A DNA stretch of 64,000 nucleotides from an uncultured Granulosicoccus sp. Lineage in GTDB: Bacteria; Pseudomonadota; Gammaproteobacteria; Granulosicoccales; Granulosicoccaceae. This document shows, piece by piece, positions 44,107-53,687 of this stretch. A program made the translations under genes and the position numbers. How positions within the stretch are numbered: the first letter of the stretch is position 1; each line of letters starts with the position of its first letter. The notes under the pieces are model-generated. The model did no database searches, was not told where the DNA came from, and saw only the letters and a program-made list of their open reading frames with translations. The stretch spans positions 1-64,000 of the forward strand of contig CANLNQ010000010.1 in NCBI GenBank assembly GCA_947492525.1. Direction: 5' to 3'.

Positions 44107-44451
44107 ATGATGGCGCTGATTCTGGTCCCGGTATTTCTGCTGTCACTGGCATGCACCGTGTCGGCAATCCATCGAGGCATCAGACAGCGCCGCACGTGTC
44201 TGAGTGTGTTGCTCGGCCTGTTCGTCATGACAATCTCCCTTCCCGTATTCGTGATCGTGCTTGACGGCATGAGCGCGGGATTCGTTCAGGAGCATCTGAG
44301 TCTTCTCTGGCACCTCGCCAGGCGCATGACGGTGGCCGACGGTGACATCTACATGGGCGCTGGCGGTCTTCTGCTGGTGGTCTTCTCGATCATCCTGCTG
44401 GTTCTGCAGCTATTGCTGCTGCGAGGAAAGTCGCCGATGCGGTCCTCGTGA
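44107..44451 (+). CDS. Small integral membrane protein
   Basis: The 114-residue protein has an N-terminal helix (LILVPVFLLSLACTVSAI), a second at about 37-56 (LSVLLGLFVMTISLPVFVIV) and a C-terminal one (GGLLLVVFSIILLVLQLLLL). A polar stretch lies between helices 2 and 3. No family is recognised. It may be the last gene of the SnoaL unit. Confidence 0.65.
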   Translation: MMALILVPVFLLSLACTVSAIHRGIRQRRTCLSVLLGLFVMTISLPVFVIVLDGMSAGFVQEHLSLLWHLARRMTVADGDIYMGAGGLLLVVFSIILLVLQLLLLRGKSPMRSS

Positions 44452-44597
44452 TCTCGTTCAGGCCAAGTGCAGGGGTGTCGCGAGGGAAACATCTTCGCCT
44501 GGTAACAGGCTGCCGCCAGAGAGCACTCCCGCCCACTTGAGGTACGCTCTGCGGTCATATCATTGGCCGCAGAGCTCGCTCATGACATTCCGATTTA

Positions 44598-46241
44598 TTA
44601 CAACTCCGGAAACAGCGGAGGCGGCACGCGGTGCTGCGTGCGCTGTTCGTAGGCGTAGGCGTACTGAATCAGCAAACCTTCCTGGAATGGCCGTGCGAAG
44701 ATCTGCAGGCCCAGCGGCAGATTGGAGCCATCAAACCCCATGGGAACGGTGATGGCCGGTTGCCCACTGTAGGGCGCCAACTGCTGACTGTTGTCTCCCA
44801 CGTTCTGTGGCAGTTCATCAAGATTCTCGCCCAGAGGTTGTGGTGAGTTATCCCAGGTGGGATAGATCAGCGCATCCACGCCCTGCTCATCCATTGCCGC
44901 GATGACCGCGTTTCTGAACGCCAGCTGGCCGGGGTTGTCAGCCACAGAGCCCGGCACTCCCAGACACGGCGGTGTCTGTTCACTGGGCGCACCCTCGACG
45001 GCCAATGCGCTTCTGAACGATGCGGCATGTACGGCAGAGAACTGACCGTTTTCCAGCAAGTCCTGCAAGGATGTGACGGGCGCGTCCGGCCCGAGAGACT
45101 CGAGGTACTTGTCGAAGTAGTAGCGGAACGAGAAACAGCGCTCCACACCATCCACGAGCTCATCGAAATCCGGCATATCGAAATCATCGATTATCTGTGC
45201 ACCCGCGGACGCAAGGTCCGTGATGGCATTGTCGAACTGGGCAAGCACATCAGCATCTGCCGTGTCATCGATCAGGCGACGGAACACGCCCAGCCGCGCA
45301 CCTTCGAGTCCACTTTCATCCAGAAAGGCCGTGTAGTCTTCCGGAATCTGGCCGTCACTGAGCGCCGTGATCGGGTCCGCCGGATCATGGCCGACAATGA
45401 CATTCATGACGCGCGCCGTATCGGCCACGGTACGGGTCAGAACGCCGGTCATGTCGCGCTCCAGAATCAGCGGAATGACACCGTCTCGACTGATGAGACC
45501 CATGGTGCTGCGTAGACCCACCAGCGCTGCATGCGACCCTGGCCCACGGATGGAATTACCGGTATCCGACGCGGTGGCAATCAGACCGAAATTGGCGGCC
45601 AGACCTGCAGCGGAACCACCACTGGATCCCGCCGGTGTGCGCTCCAGATTGTAGGCGTTGCGGGTAACACCGCCAAGTGAACTGACCGTACGGGCTGCAC
45701 TGAACGCAAACTCGTCCATATTCGTCTTGGCGATGAAGATGGCATCCTCATCACGCAGGGCCTTGATCATGAAGGCATCATCCGGCGGAGTGGAATTGGC
45801 AAGACTCAGATTGCCGCCGGAGGTGGGCATGTCGACGGTGTCATAGAGATCCTTGACCAGCACCGGCACGCAATACAGGCTACCCAGGGCTTCGCCGGCG
45901 GCGATCTTCGCGTCCATTTCGTCTGCGCTTGTCAAGGCCGCATCGTTGGTCCGGATGACAGTGTTGAGCCCCGTGGACTTGTCATAGACCTCAATGCGCT
46001 CCAGATAGCCTTCCACAAGCGCACGGCAGGTAATACTACCGTCCTGCAGCGCTGCATGAACACTGTCGATATCAGCCTCCATCAACGAAAACGAATCGCT
46101 CATTGGTGCGCCCTCCAGCTCGTCATTTGAATCGGAATCATCCGAACAGGCATACAGTAATGCAGAGGCGATCAGAATGGTACCGAACACCGCGACGCCT
46201 TTTCGCTTTCCAGTCAATATCGGACTACCAGGGGTTGGCAT
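44598..46241 (-). CDS. Amidase-signature lipoprotein
   Basis: The 547-residue product starts with a lipoprotein signal; lipobox LLYAC places the lipidated Cys at 32, followed by an Asp/Ser-rich spacer. The amidase-signature triad is visible: K130 in PVLVKDLYDT, the cis-Ser in GSSGGSAAG (about 206-207) and nucleophile S230 in SDTGNSIRGPGS. The usual SDTGGS is SDTGNS here. It should hydrolyse an amide in the periplasm. GGAGAG lies just before the chosen ATG; a start 62 codons upstream would precede the lipoprotein signal and is rejected. Confidence 0.88.
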   Translation of the reverse strand: MPTPGSPILTGKRKGVAVFGTILIASALLYACSDDSDSNDELEGAPMSDSFSLMEADIDSVHAALQDGSITCRALVEGYLERIEVYDKSTGLNTVIRTNDAALTSADEMDAKIAAGEALGSLYCVPVLVKDLYDTVDMPTSGGNLSLANSTPPDDAFMIKALRDEDAIFIAKTNMDEFAFSAARTVSSLGGVTRNAYNLERTPAGSSGGSAAGLAANFGLIATASDTGNSIRGPGSHAALVGLRSTMGLISRDGVIPLILERDMTGVLTRTVADTARVMNVIVGHDPADPITALSDGQIPEDYTAFLDESGLEGARLGVFRRLIDDTADADVLAQFDNAITDLASAGAQIIDDFDMPDFDELVDGVERCFSFRYYFDKYLESLGPDAPVTSLQDLLENGQFSAVHAASFRSALAVEGAPSEQTPPCLGVPGSVADNPGQLAFRNAVIAAMDEQGVDALIYPTWDNSPQPLGENLDELPQNVGDNSQQLAPYSGQPAITVPMGFDGSNLPLGLQIFARPFQEGLLIQYAYAYEQRTQHRVPPPLFPEL

Positions 46242-46675
46242 ATTGCTCTCCGCAAGAATCAATTTTGGGGTGGATGATCGAAAATCATCGTGACCCAGTT
46301 TTACGTCAAACCTGGAAGCAATTCCACACTTGGTGAAAAATAATTTAACTTGAGTGAAACCACGCACCAACAGTTTGCAGTACGCCCGATCAGGGTGCAG
46401 GGCGATCTCGTCCGAATGAGCGTTCAAGCCCCCTCTATTCGCCTTGCATTTGCCTTGCGTTTCGACCTTACGCCCGCCCCAACTTCGTCTCAGAGAAACT
46501 ACAAGTCGTGAACATGACGGCTAGAACGATTGAAGCGCACGGTGCTCACGGGACTCACCCTTGAGGCTGCCCATGACAGTATGGACCGAGCAGCCGTACC
46601 GTACTGTCAGCCGATCGCGCATACGCTGCAAGCAGAGAAGCAGCCCCGGGCGATGACATCAAGACTCTTCCTCAC
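46242..46675. other. Intergenic region between amidase and YbaN genes
   Basis: About 430 bp without a supported gene. The first part carries the amidase promoter; the rest lies downstream of ybaN on the minus strand. No terminator-like hairpin is obvious. Confidence 0.35.
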
Positions 46676-47092
46676 TCAGGACTCCGGATGACGACACAAC
46701 CAGACACCCACCGCCAGCATCAGCGCAGGTACCAGCATCTTCACCCACACGGTGGCCGAACTCAGCACGATGATCAAGGCGCTCAGGGACATCATCGTCA
46801 CCGCGAACACCTTGGCGCGTCGCGGCACGGCGCGATGATCTCGCCATCGCTGAATGGCCGGGCCATGACGGGGATGCTGCAGCAGCCATTGTTCCAATCG
46901 TGGCCACCCCTTGCCACCGGCCCAGGCCGCCGCAATCAGAAACGGGACTGTTGGCAGGACAGGCAGAGGAATGCCGGCAATTCCCAGCACCAGACACGTC
47001 AAGGCCAGAATTCGCCAGAGAAGGATTTTCAGTGAGAGCGGCACGCTGATTAACTCCGGATGAAAGGCACCATGACGACTAGAGACCGGCAA
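46676..47092 (-). CDS. YbaN/DUF454 family inner-membrane protein
   Basis: The 138-residue protein has the DUF454 landmark CLVLGIAGIPLPVLPTVPFL near the start of the first hairpin of helices, AAWAGGKGWPRLEQWLLQHP and a C-terminal helical pair. Function is unknown. It is divergent from the cardiolipin synthase gene across 73 bp. Confidence 0.85.
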   Translation of the reverse strand: MPVSSRHGAFHPELISVPLSLKILLWRILALTCLVLGIAGIPLPVLPTVPFLIAAAWAGGKGWPRLEQWLLQHPRHGPAIQRWRDHRAVPRRAKVFAVTMMSLSALIIVLSSATVWVKMLVPALMLAVGVWLCRHPES

Positions 47093-47165
47093 GCGCGTTC
47101 GCTGTCAGCCCGCGCCGCTTCGCTGATATGCTAGTCGGCTCCGCCATTCGTCACAAGCGTGGATC

Positions 47166-48602
47166 ATGTACGCCATCGCCCTGCACGCACTGATCGTCAC
47201 CGGCCTTACGCTGCGCGTGCTACTGCGCAATGATCTCGTACCGTCATCTCGATTGGCCTGGGTCATGGTCATCACTACGCTGCCCGTGGCAGGCGCGTCT
47301 GCCTACTTCCTGTTCGGCGAGGCCAACCTCAGCCGAAGTGCATCCCGCCGCCGCGCACTCATCAACGCCATGCTCGCACAGAATCCGGCCATGCAGGAGT
47401 CGTCTCAGGAGTCGTCACCGGCCCTGCAGGAATCAGTAGACCCGGTCTTCCACCCTGCGTTTCGCTATGCCGCTTCCATCAACGGCTTCACCACGAGCTC
47501 GGGCAACAGCGCCGAGTTGATGGGCGATGGGCAAGAAGCACGACGACGCATGCTCGAGGACATCGATGCGGCGACGGTATCGGTCAACGTGCTGTATTAC
47601 ATCTGGCTGGAAGACGCCACAGGCCAGAACATGGCGCAGGCACTGATCCGGGCAGTCAGACGCGGCGTTCAATGCCGCGCCATGGTGGATGGACTGGGAT
47701 CAAGACCCCTGATCCGCTCTGCGCTATGGCAGGCAATGAAAGACGCCGGGGTGAAAACCGAGATTGCCCTGCCACTGAACAGGCCTCTTCTGACCCTGTT
47801 GACCAGTCGCATCGATCTGCGAAACCACCGCAAGATCACGGTCATCGACGGTCGAATCAGCTATTGCGGCAGTCAGAACTGCGCCGACCCCGAATTTCGG
47901 GTGAAAGCCGATTTCGCCCCCTGGGTGGATATCATGCTGCGCATCCAGGGACCCGCGGTGGCACAGAACCAGTTGTTGTTTGCCAGTGACTGGATGGTGA
48001 CACACAAGGAACCCTTGCGCGCCTTCGCCCTCTCGCCTCCGGCGCAGCCGAACGGATTTCCGGCATTGATCGTCGGCGATGGTCCGACCGGGCGCGCGGG
48101 TGCCAAGGCGCAGCTCTTTGCCAGCCTGATCGGCACGGCACGCAAGACGCTAACGATATCGACCCCCTACTTTGTTCCGAACACGACGGTCACCAATGCC
48201 ATACAGGCCGCCGCCTATCGCGGTGTTCGCGTCACCCTCATAGTCCCGAAGCGCAACGACTCCTGGATCGTTGCCGCTGCCAGTCGAAGCTTCTATCAGA
48301 CCATCCTGGCCTCCGGGGCCACGATTCATGAGTACGCGGCGGGGTTGCTGCATGCCAAGACGCTGACCATCGACAGCAGCGTGACCTTTCTGGGATCGAG
48401 CAACATCGATCTCAGAAGTTTCGATCTGAACTACGAGAATGACATCCTGTTGTACGATGCCACCACCACGCGGGCAGTCGATAGCCGTCAGCAGGATTAC
48501 CTGACAGAATCCAGCGAAGTCACGATGGAGCAGGTCAGTCGATGGAGCTTGCCACGCAGGCTCTGGAACAATGCCATTGCCACTATCGGTCCTGTATTGT
48601 AA
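47166..48602 (+). CDS. cls: Cardiolipin synthase (phospholipase D family)
   Basis: The 478-residue membrane enzyme makes cardiolipin from two phosphatidylglycerol molecules. One or two N-terminal membrane helices (YAIALHALIVTGLTLRVLL, AWVMVITTLPVAGASAYFLF) precede two HxK(x)4D(x)6GSxN motifs: H221/K223/D228 (HRKITVIDGRISYCGSQN) and H396/K398/D403 (HAKTLTIDSSVTFLGSSN). Both motifs are complete, so the enzyme should be active. Confidence 0.92.
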   Translation: MYAIALHALIVTGLTLRVLLRNDLVPSSRLAWVMVITTLPVAGASAYFLFGEANLSRSASRRRALINAMLAQNPAMQESSQESSPALQESVDPVFHPAFRYAASINGFTTSSGNSAELMGDGQEARRRMLEDIDAATVSVNVLYYIWLEDATGQNMAQALIRAVRRGVQCRAMVDGLGSRPLIRSALWQAMKDAGVKTEIALPLNRPLLTLLTSRIDLRNHRKITVIDGRISYCGSQNCADPEFRVKADFAPWVDIMLRIQGPAVAQNQLLFASDWMVTHKEPLRAFALSPPAQPNGFPALIVGDGPTGRAGAKAQLFASLIGTARKTLTISTPYFVPNTTVTNAIQAAAYRGVRVTLIVPKRNDSWIVAAASRSFYQTILASGATIHEYAAGLLHAKTLTIDSSVTFLGSSNIDLRSFDLNYENDILLYDATTTRAVDSRQQDYLTESSEVTMEQVSRWSLPRRLWNNAIATIGPVL

Positions 48603-48738
48603 CCCCGGGTCGCCAGCGTCAAAACGGCATTTTGTCGCATACCTTGCTGCCGCATTGAAGAATTTGCTCACCCGCTTTGCAAACCTCTCGATAGGTTTAT
48701 ACCAAGGGGCTACATGTTCCGGCCTCTGACGTGGACAG

Positions 48739-48755
48739 ACCAACCGCCGGTTGGT
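48739..48755 (+). terminator. Small hairpin between cls and the hybrid kinase gene
   Basis: ACCAACC and GGTTGGT form a 7-bp stem with a GCC loop. It could end cls transcripts or be an operator half-site. No T-run. Confidence 0.25.
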
Positions 48756-48884
48756 TAGACTGCAGCAATACTATGCATTCGGCCAGCCGTAACCGTGCCG
48801 ACTCACCAGCCTACTTCGCGATGGGTCAAGGCACCTTGAGCCGCAGTAAGAACACCCATCCCTACTGATGGCAGCCGGGGCCCG

Positions 48885-51701
48885 ATGAACAAAGCGCCAC
48901 GCCCGCAGAACGAATCAGAACGAATAGCCGCACTGGAACGTTACGGCATACTCGATTTGCCCTCCGATGCACTGCTGGACAGCCTGACTCAGGCTGCGGC
49001 AGATCTTTGCGAAACACCGATTGCATTGATATGTCTGATCGACAGCACTCGCACCCGGGTGAAATCCTGCGTCGGCATGAAGGCACCCGCCATGCCGCGC
49101 GACTTTTCATTCTGCGCCCATACCATTCTGACGCCTGACAAGGTTCTGGAAGTGCCGGATGCACGCCTGGATGAACGTTTCAGAGACAACTTTCTCGTCA
49201 CCAGTGCGCTCAGCGTCCGCTTCTACGCTGGGCACCCCCTGGTGACAGAGGATGGTTTTTCACTGGGAACCATCTGTGTCGCTGACAGACGTCCACGTCA
49301 GCTCACGGAAGCGCAACGCAATGGACTGCGCCATCTATCCCTCACGATCACCCAACTGTTTCAGGAACGCCTGCAGTCCAGGTCGGTCGCGATAAACTCG
49401 ATCGTCGAAAAAGCCGCACAGGATGGCGTGATGATCACCAATTCCAATTTGCCTCACAACCCCATCACGTATGTGAACCGGGCATTCGAGCTGATGACGG
49501 GATACACCAAGTCAGAAGTTCTCGGCAAGAGTTCGCGCTTTCTACAGGGCGTTGAAACCGATGCGGCCGTTGCAGCAGAGCTGGATACCGCCATCGCCCA
49601 GCGCAGGAGCTGTACGGTAACACTGAAGAATTACCGCAAGGATGGCACGGAATTCTGGAACGATCTGACGGTATCACCCGTATTGGACTCGATGGGCAGG
49701 ACCACTTGTCTGGTGGGTGTCATGCGTAACGTTTCCGATCGCTTTCTGGCAGAGGATCGCTCCCTGCGCTTGTTGAAAACGCGCGAAGAGCGCGAACAGG
49801 CTCGTGCCAGCCGGAACCGTCTCGCACAGATCGTCGAGGATTCAGCCAACGAGATCTATGTGTGTGATGCAGACACTTACAAGGTCCTGAATGCCAATCG
49901 TGCGGCACGAGAGAATCTGGGGTACAGCCTGGAGGAATCAGCGCAGCTGGCGCCCTGGGATTTCGTTATCGGCATGACCTACGAAAACACGCATGAGCTC
50001 GTAAGACCCCTGAAATCCGGCGAACTGGATTCTCTGACGCTTGAGACCGTCCACAGGCGCAAGGATGGAAGCACCTACCCCGCATCCGTTCATCTGCAAT
50101 ACATGGCGACACAAACCCCACCGGTTTTCACCGCCATCGCTCAGGATATCAGCGAGCGCCAGCGCCAGGAGGAAGACGTACGCTTGCGTGAACGTGCCAT
50201 CGAGGCGGTCGATGTGGGTGTCACCATCATCGACGCCACTCAGGAGAACAACCCGCTTGTCTACGTCAACCAGACACTCTGCCGGATGACGGGATACTCG
50301 GCAGATGAATTGATCGGCAGAGGTGCCGGCATACTGCAGAAAGACAATTACCAGCAATTGCAACACCTCAAGATCAAGGCTGCGCAGGAGAAGGGAGAGT
50401 CGGTTCAAGTACTGTTCAAGACAACACGCAAGGATGGCACCGAATTCATGAACGACCTGACGCTCTCACCGGTTCACGGCAGCGATGGGCAGCTCACTCA
50501 TTACATCGGCATCAACCGCGATGTCACCTCGAAGCTCGAGGCTGAAGAATGGTCCCACCGGTCACGCAAAATCGAAGCCGTGGGGCAGCTGGCCGGCGGT
50601 ATCGCTCACGATTTCAACAACCTTCTGAGCATCATTGCCGGCAATATCGAATTCCTGAGCATGGGCATAACGCAGCAGCGCCACCGCGAGTATCTGGCCA
50701 AGGCCGAGAGTGCTGCACAGATGGGCGCACGGTTGACCCGTCGACTGTTGAGCTTTGCCCGGCAAGGGCAACTGGAACCCAGGGTGCTCAATGCCAACGA
50801 GCACGTGCTGGGCGCCATCGAACTGCTTCGGTCCACCATCGGCGAGGACATCACCCTCACCGCCGATCTGTCCAGTGATCTGTGGAGCATTCTGGCCGAC
50901 GCCAGCGAGATAGAAAACACGGTCGTGAATCTGGTGATCAATGCTCGCGATGCCATGCCCCATGGGGGGAGCATCACCATTGAAACGAAGAACCTGAAAA
51001 TCACCGGCACCGGTCATGATGAAGTGCCGGGAGTGCCCTATGGGGACTATATCCGCCTGTCGGTATCGGATACGGGCAGCGGCATGGAAGAGGAGGTGAA
51101 AGCCCGGGTTTTCGAGCCCTTCTTCACCACCAAGGAATCCAATTCAGGTCTGGGACTGGCATCCATTCATGGCTTCGCGCAGCAATCGGGAGGCGATGTC
51201 CATATACACTCTCGCCTGGGACACGGTTCGGTCGTCCATGTCTACCTGCCCAGCTACGGTGAGATGTTCGTTGACACATCCGAGGAACAACAGCAGCCCC
51301 TGGCTGGAGAGAAGGACTCACGAAGTCGCATCCTCGTTGTGGAAGACAACCAGATGGTACGGGAGCTCACGATTGAACGATTGCAGGCGCTGGGCTATGA
51401 AACGCGACAGGCAGACAACGGTCCTTCGGCCATCGCAATACTCGAAACGGATAGCGACTTCGACCTGATACTCACCGACATCGTGATGGGTGGCGGTATG
51501 TCAGGCTTTGATGTCGCGCTGTGGGTTCAAGACAGGCTGCCGCACTGTGCTGTTCTGCTGACATCGGGATTCAATGAGCACATGGCCGAGGCCAGGGAAA
51601 TGGGTGGCAGGCGACTTCGGGTACTGCAGAAGCCGTATACACTTGCCGAACTTCAGCAGCGCGTCAACGAGTCGCTGGACAGGAAGCCGGCAAATGCCTG
51701 A
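48885..51701 (+). CDS. GAF-PAS-PAS-PAS hybrid histidine kinase with receiver
   Basis: The 938-residue soluble kinase has a GAF domain (about 20-165), a LOV-like PAS (about 170-290), PAS 2 (about 310-425), PAS 3 (about 430-550), DHp with H575 (GGIAHDFNNLL), an ATPase domain (NLVINARDAMPHGG, VSDTGSGME, SGLGLASIHGF) and a receiver with D865 (LILTDIVMGGG) and K916. The first PAS has the LOV signature region GKSSRFLQG (214-222), but Ser stands where LOV domains have the photoactive Cys, so flavin photochemistry of the usual kind is not expected. The receiver has no output domain. Confidence 0.9.
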   Translation: MNKAPRPQNESERIAALERYGILDLPSDALLDSLTQAAADLCETPIALICLIDSTRTRVKSCVGMKAPAMPRDFSFCAHTILTPDKVLEVPDARLDERFRDNFLVTSALSVRFYAGHPLVTEDGFSLGTICVADRRPRQLTEAQRNGLRHLSLTITQLFQERLQSRSVAINSIVEKAAQDGVMITNSNLPHNPITYVNRAFELMTGYTKSEVLGKSSRFLQGVETDAAVAAELDTAIAQRRSCTVTLKNYRKDGTEFWNDLTVSPVLDSMGRTTCLVGVMRNVSDRFLAEDRSLRLLKTREEREQARASRNRLAQIVEDSANEIYVCDADTYKVLNANRAARENLGYSLEESAQLAPWDFVIGMTYENTHELVRPLKSGELDSLTLETVHRRKDGSTYPASVHLQYMATQTPPVFTAIAQDISERQRQEEDVRLRERAIEAVDVGVTIIDATQENNPLVYVNQTLCRMTGYSADELIGRGAGILQKDNYQQLQHLKIKAAQEKGESVQVLFKTTRKDGTEFMNDLTLSPVHGSDGQLTHYIGINRDVTSKLEAEEWSHRSRKIEAVGQLAGGIAHDFNNLLSIIAGNIEFLSMGITQQRHREYLAKAESAAQMGARLTRRLLSFARQGQLEPRVLNANEHVLGAIELLRSTIGEDITLTADLSSDLWSILADASEIENTVVNLVINARDAMPHGGSITIETKNLKITGTGHDEVPGVPYGDYIRLSVSDTGSGMEEEVKARVFEPFFTTKESNSGLGLASIHGFAQQSGGDVHIHSRLGHGSVVHVYLPSYGEMFVDTSEEQQQPLAGEKDSRSRILVVEDNQMVRELTIERLQALGYETRQADNGPSAIAILETDSDFDLILTDIVMGGGMSGFDVALWVQDRLPHCAVLLTSGFNEHMAEAREMGGRRLRVLQKPYTLAELQQRVNESLDRKPANA

Positions 51702-51825
51702 AAACCGGCCCTGATCGGCTCTAACCGGGCCTGACCGGTTCATCCAGTGGTCTGAACCGATTTTCCCGAGTGGTATTACCCCCCACCCGATTGCCAACTG
51801 TCCGGCATAAGGCTGTAAGCCTCTG

Positions 51826-53481
51826 TCAAGCGGCCTCTTGATGACGGACATCATTGAGACTTGACAGTCCTGACAATACCTCGTGCAGTGATTGCGGCGA
51901 ACCTGACACGGGCCCTGAATAGCGCTCGATGCCCTTTCGGGTCAGCAGATCGACTTCTTCCTCGGTATCCACACAAGTGGAGACCAGTGCGGTACCTGCA
52001 CTGTGCATGACAGCCAGAAGAGCATCCAGGGTTGCATTGTCGGATGAACCGGGACGCAACTTCTTCATCAGCTCGCGCCCGAGATGAACCTCGGAGAACG
52101 GAATGTATCTCAGCGGCGCCAGTACTTCCAGATTATCGGCGCGTATTTCATAGCCCACCCGGAAATCGCTGGCACTGAACCGTTCGCAGACTTGCCGCAG
52201 TACCGGCGAGTCGTACACCGATTCAACGCCGTGGAAAACAAAGGTGATGTGCCGGATGGGCACGCGTGACAAGGCATTGCTGCGCAACAACTCATCCACC
52301 AGTGTGGGCACGATCACGAAGGCCTTTGCCGGCACAGGCAATACGAAATGGATTCGCCCCACCTCAGCCGGACTCAGCCGCGAAGCCGCGCTCAGCGCCA
52401 TGGCCATGACCCAGCGTACAAAATCAGCACCACCATCACTCCTGGCAATCGCGTCATGAATCAGTTCGCGCATGAGCATGCCGGGTGTGATCCCGTCGCC
52501 CGCGGTCTTGGGCTCGACACTGACCCAATGTCTGACGTCATGACGGCGACGCGCACCATGCTCCCGGCGGCGATCTTCGGCATTAGAAAATGCAAGGTTG
52601 GTCATCAGGCGTGCGCTGGCTTCCTGCTTGCGCCCATCTTCCGGCTCATGACTGCGCTTGCCGCGACTCACCACGTTCAATTCGGCGTTGATGCGTCGGA
52701 AGGTGGTCGCCTGGCCCGGTTCGAGGCCGGGGTCTGCGGCATAGATGGCGCCACGACCCGATTCCTTCGCCGCATACAAGGCTTCATCGGAAGCCGCAAG
52801 CAGTGTGGCCGCGTCCAGGCCTGGCTGCTTGATGTGTACCAGACCGATACTGGCTCCGACACTGAGGCGTTCACCTTCCCAGGTCAGGCGATACTTCATG
52901 ACGAAACGCAGCACATCCATGGCACTCTTCTCGGCCTTGCCGCTGGATATGCCCGGCAACAGTATCGCGAATTCATCGCCACCCAGTCGCGCCACCAGAT
53001 CATCGCGCCGCACCAGCCGCTTGAATCCCTGGGTAATCTCGCGCAGCAAGGCATCACCAGCGGCATGACCGTACAGATCATTGATCGGCTTGAAGCGATC
53101 GAGATCGATCATCAGCAGTGTGTGGGAAGGCGCGCTGTCCTGTAGAAGCTGGTCCAGGCAACTTTCGAACTGCCGCCGATTGCCTGCACCGGTCAGTGCA
53201 TCGTGGAGGGCCGCATGGTTGTCCACACCACGAGCAGCCTCCAGTTCCTGCAGGTTCGCATTCAGCTTGTATACCCTGATACCCAGATAGACGATGATGG
53301 CGAGGGACAGATAGGCGGCAATGCCCTGAGCGTGTGTGATCGGTGGCAGCCACGCGAATCCCAGCGTGGCAATCAGGTGAGGCCAGGTTGCCAGTACACC
53401 CAACACCAGCATCGCCGTGCACAGAAAGAAAGCGGGAACTTCTGCAGCTCTGGTCAGCTTGCGGGTAGAGACATCGTTCAT
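51826..53481 (-). CDS. Membrane diguanylate cyclase with degenerate EAL-like C-terminus
   Basis: The 551-residue protein has two membrane helices (about 16-36 and 53-71), a linker and an intact GGDEF domain (167-171, ARLGGDEFAIL; DALTGAGNRRQF at the start). After a polar linker (about 260-320) comes a 220-residue tail with EAL-domain strand order (FVRWVMAMALS, IRHITFVFHGVESV, ALVSTCVDTEEEVDLL). It lacks the EAL triplet, the DDFG loop and the catalytic Glu, so it is probably an inactive binding or regulatory module. Cyclic-di-GMP synthesis is the likely activity. Confidence 0.85.
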   Translation of the reverse strand: MNDVSTRKLTRAAEVPAFFLCTAMLVLGVLATWPHLIATLGFAWLPPITHAQGIAAYLSLAIIVYLGIRVYKLNANLQELEAARGVDNHAALHDALTGAGNRRQFESCLDQLLQDSAPSHTLLMIDLDRFKPINDLYGHAAGDALLREITQGFKRLVRRDDLVARLGGDEFAILLPGISSGKAEKSAMDVLRFVMKYRLTWEGERLSVGASIGLVHIKQPGLDAATLLAASDEALYAAKESGRGAIYAADPGLEPGQATTFRRINAELNVVSRGKRSHEPEDGRKQEASARLMTNLAFSNAEDRRREHGARRRHDVRHWVSVEPKTAGDGITPGMLMRELIHDAIARSDGGADFVRWVMAMALSAASRLSPAEVGRIHFVLPVPAKAFVIVPTLVDELLRSNALSRVPIRHITFVFHGVESVYDSPVLRQVCERFSASDFRVGYEIRADNLEVLAPLRYIPFSEVHLGRELMKKLRPGSSDNATLDALLAVMHSAGTALVSTCVDTEEEVDLLTRKGIERYSGPVSGSPQSLHEVLSGLSSLNDVRHQEAA

Positions 53482-53687
53482 ACGGCAGGGTCTTTCGCGG
53501 GAGTATCCTCGTTGAGACTGCTAGCGGCCGGGCCATACTCCGGATGCACGCAAGCTGCGTGGTTTTACGTGAAGCAGCGCAAGAATTGACAATCTATCTA
53601 CTTTGTCACTCAGGCTGCCAGCGCGCTGTGATTCCCGGCCGACACGCCCACTGGAGACTGTGCTGCCCCACCCACCCCTTATTGTCT

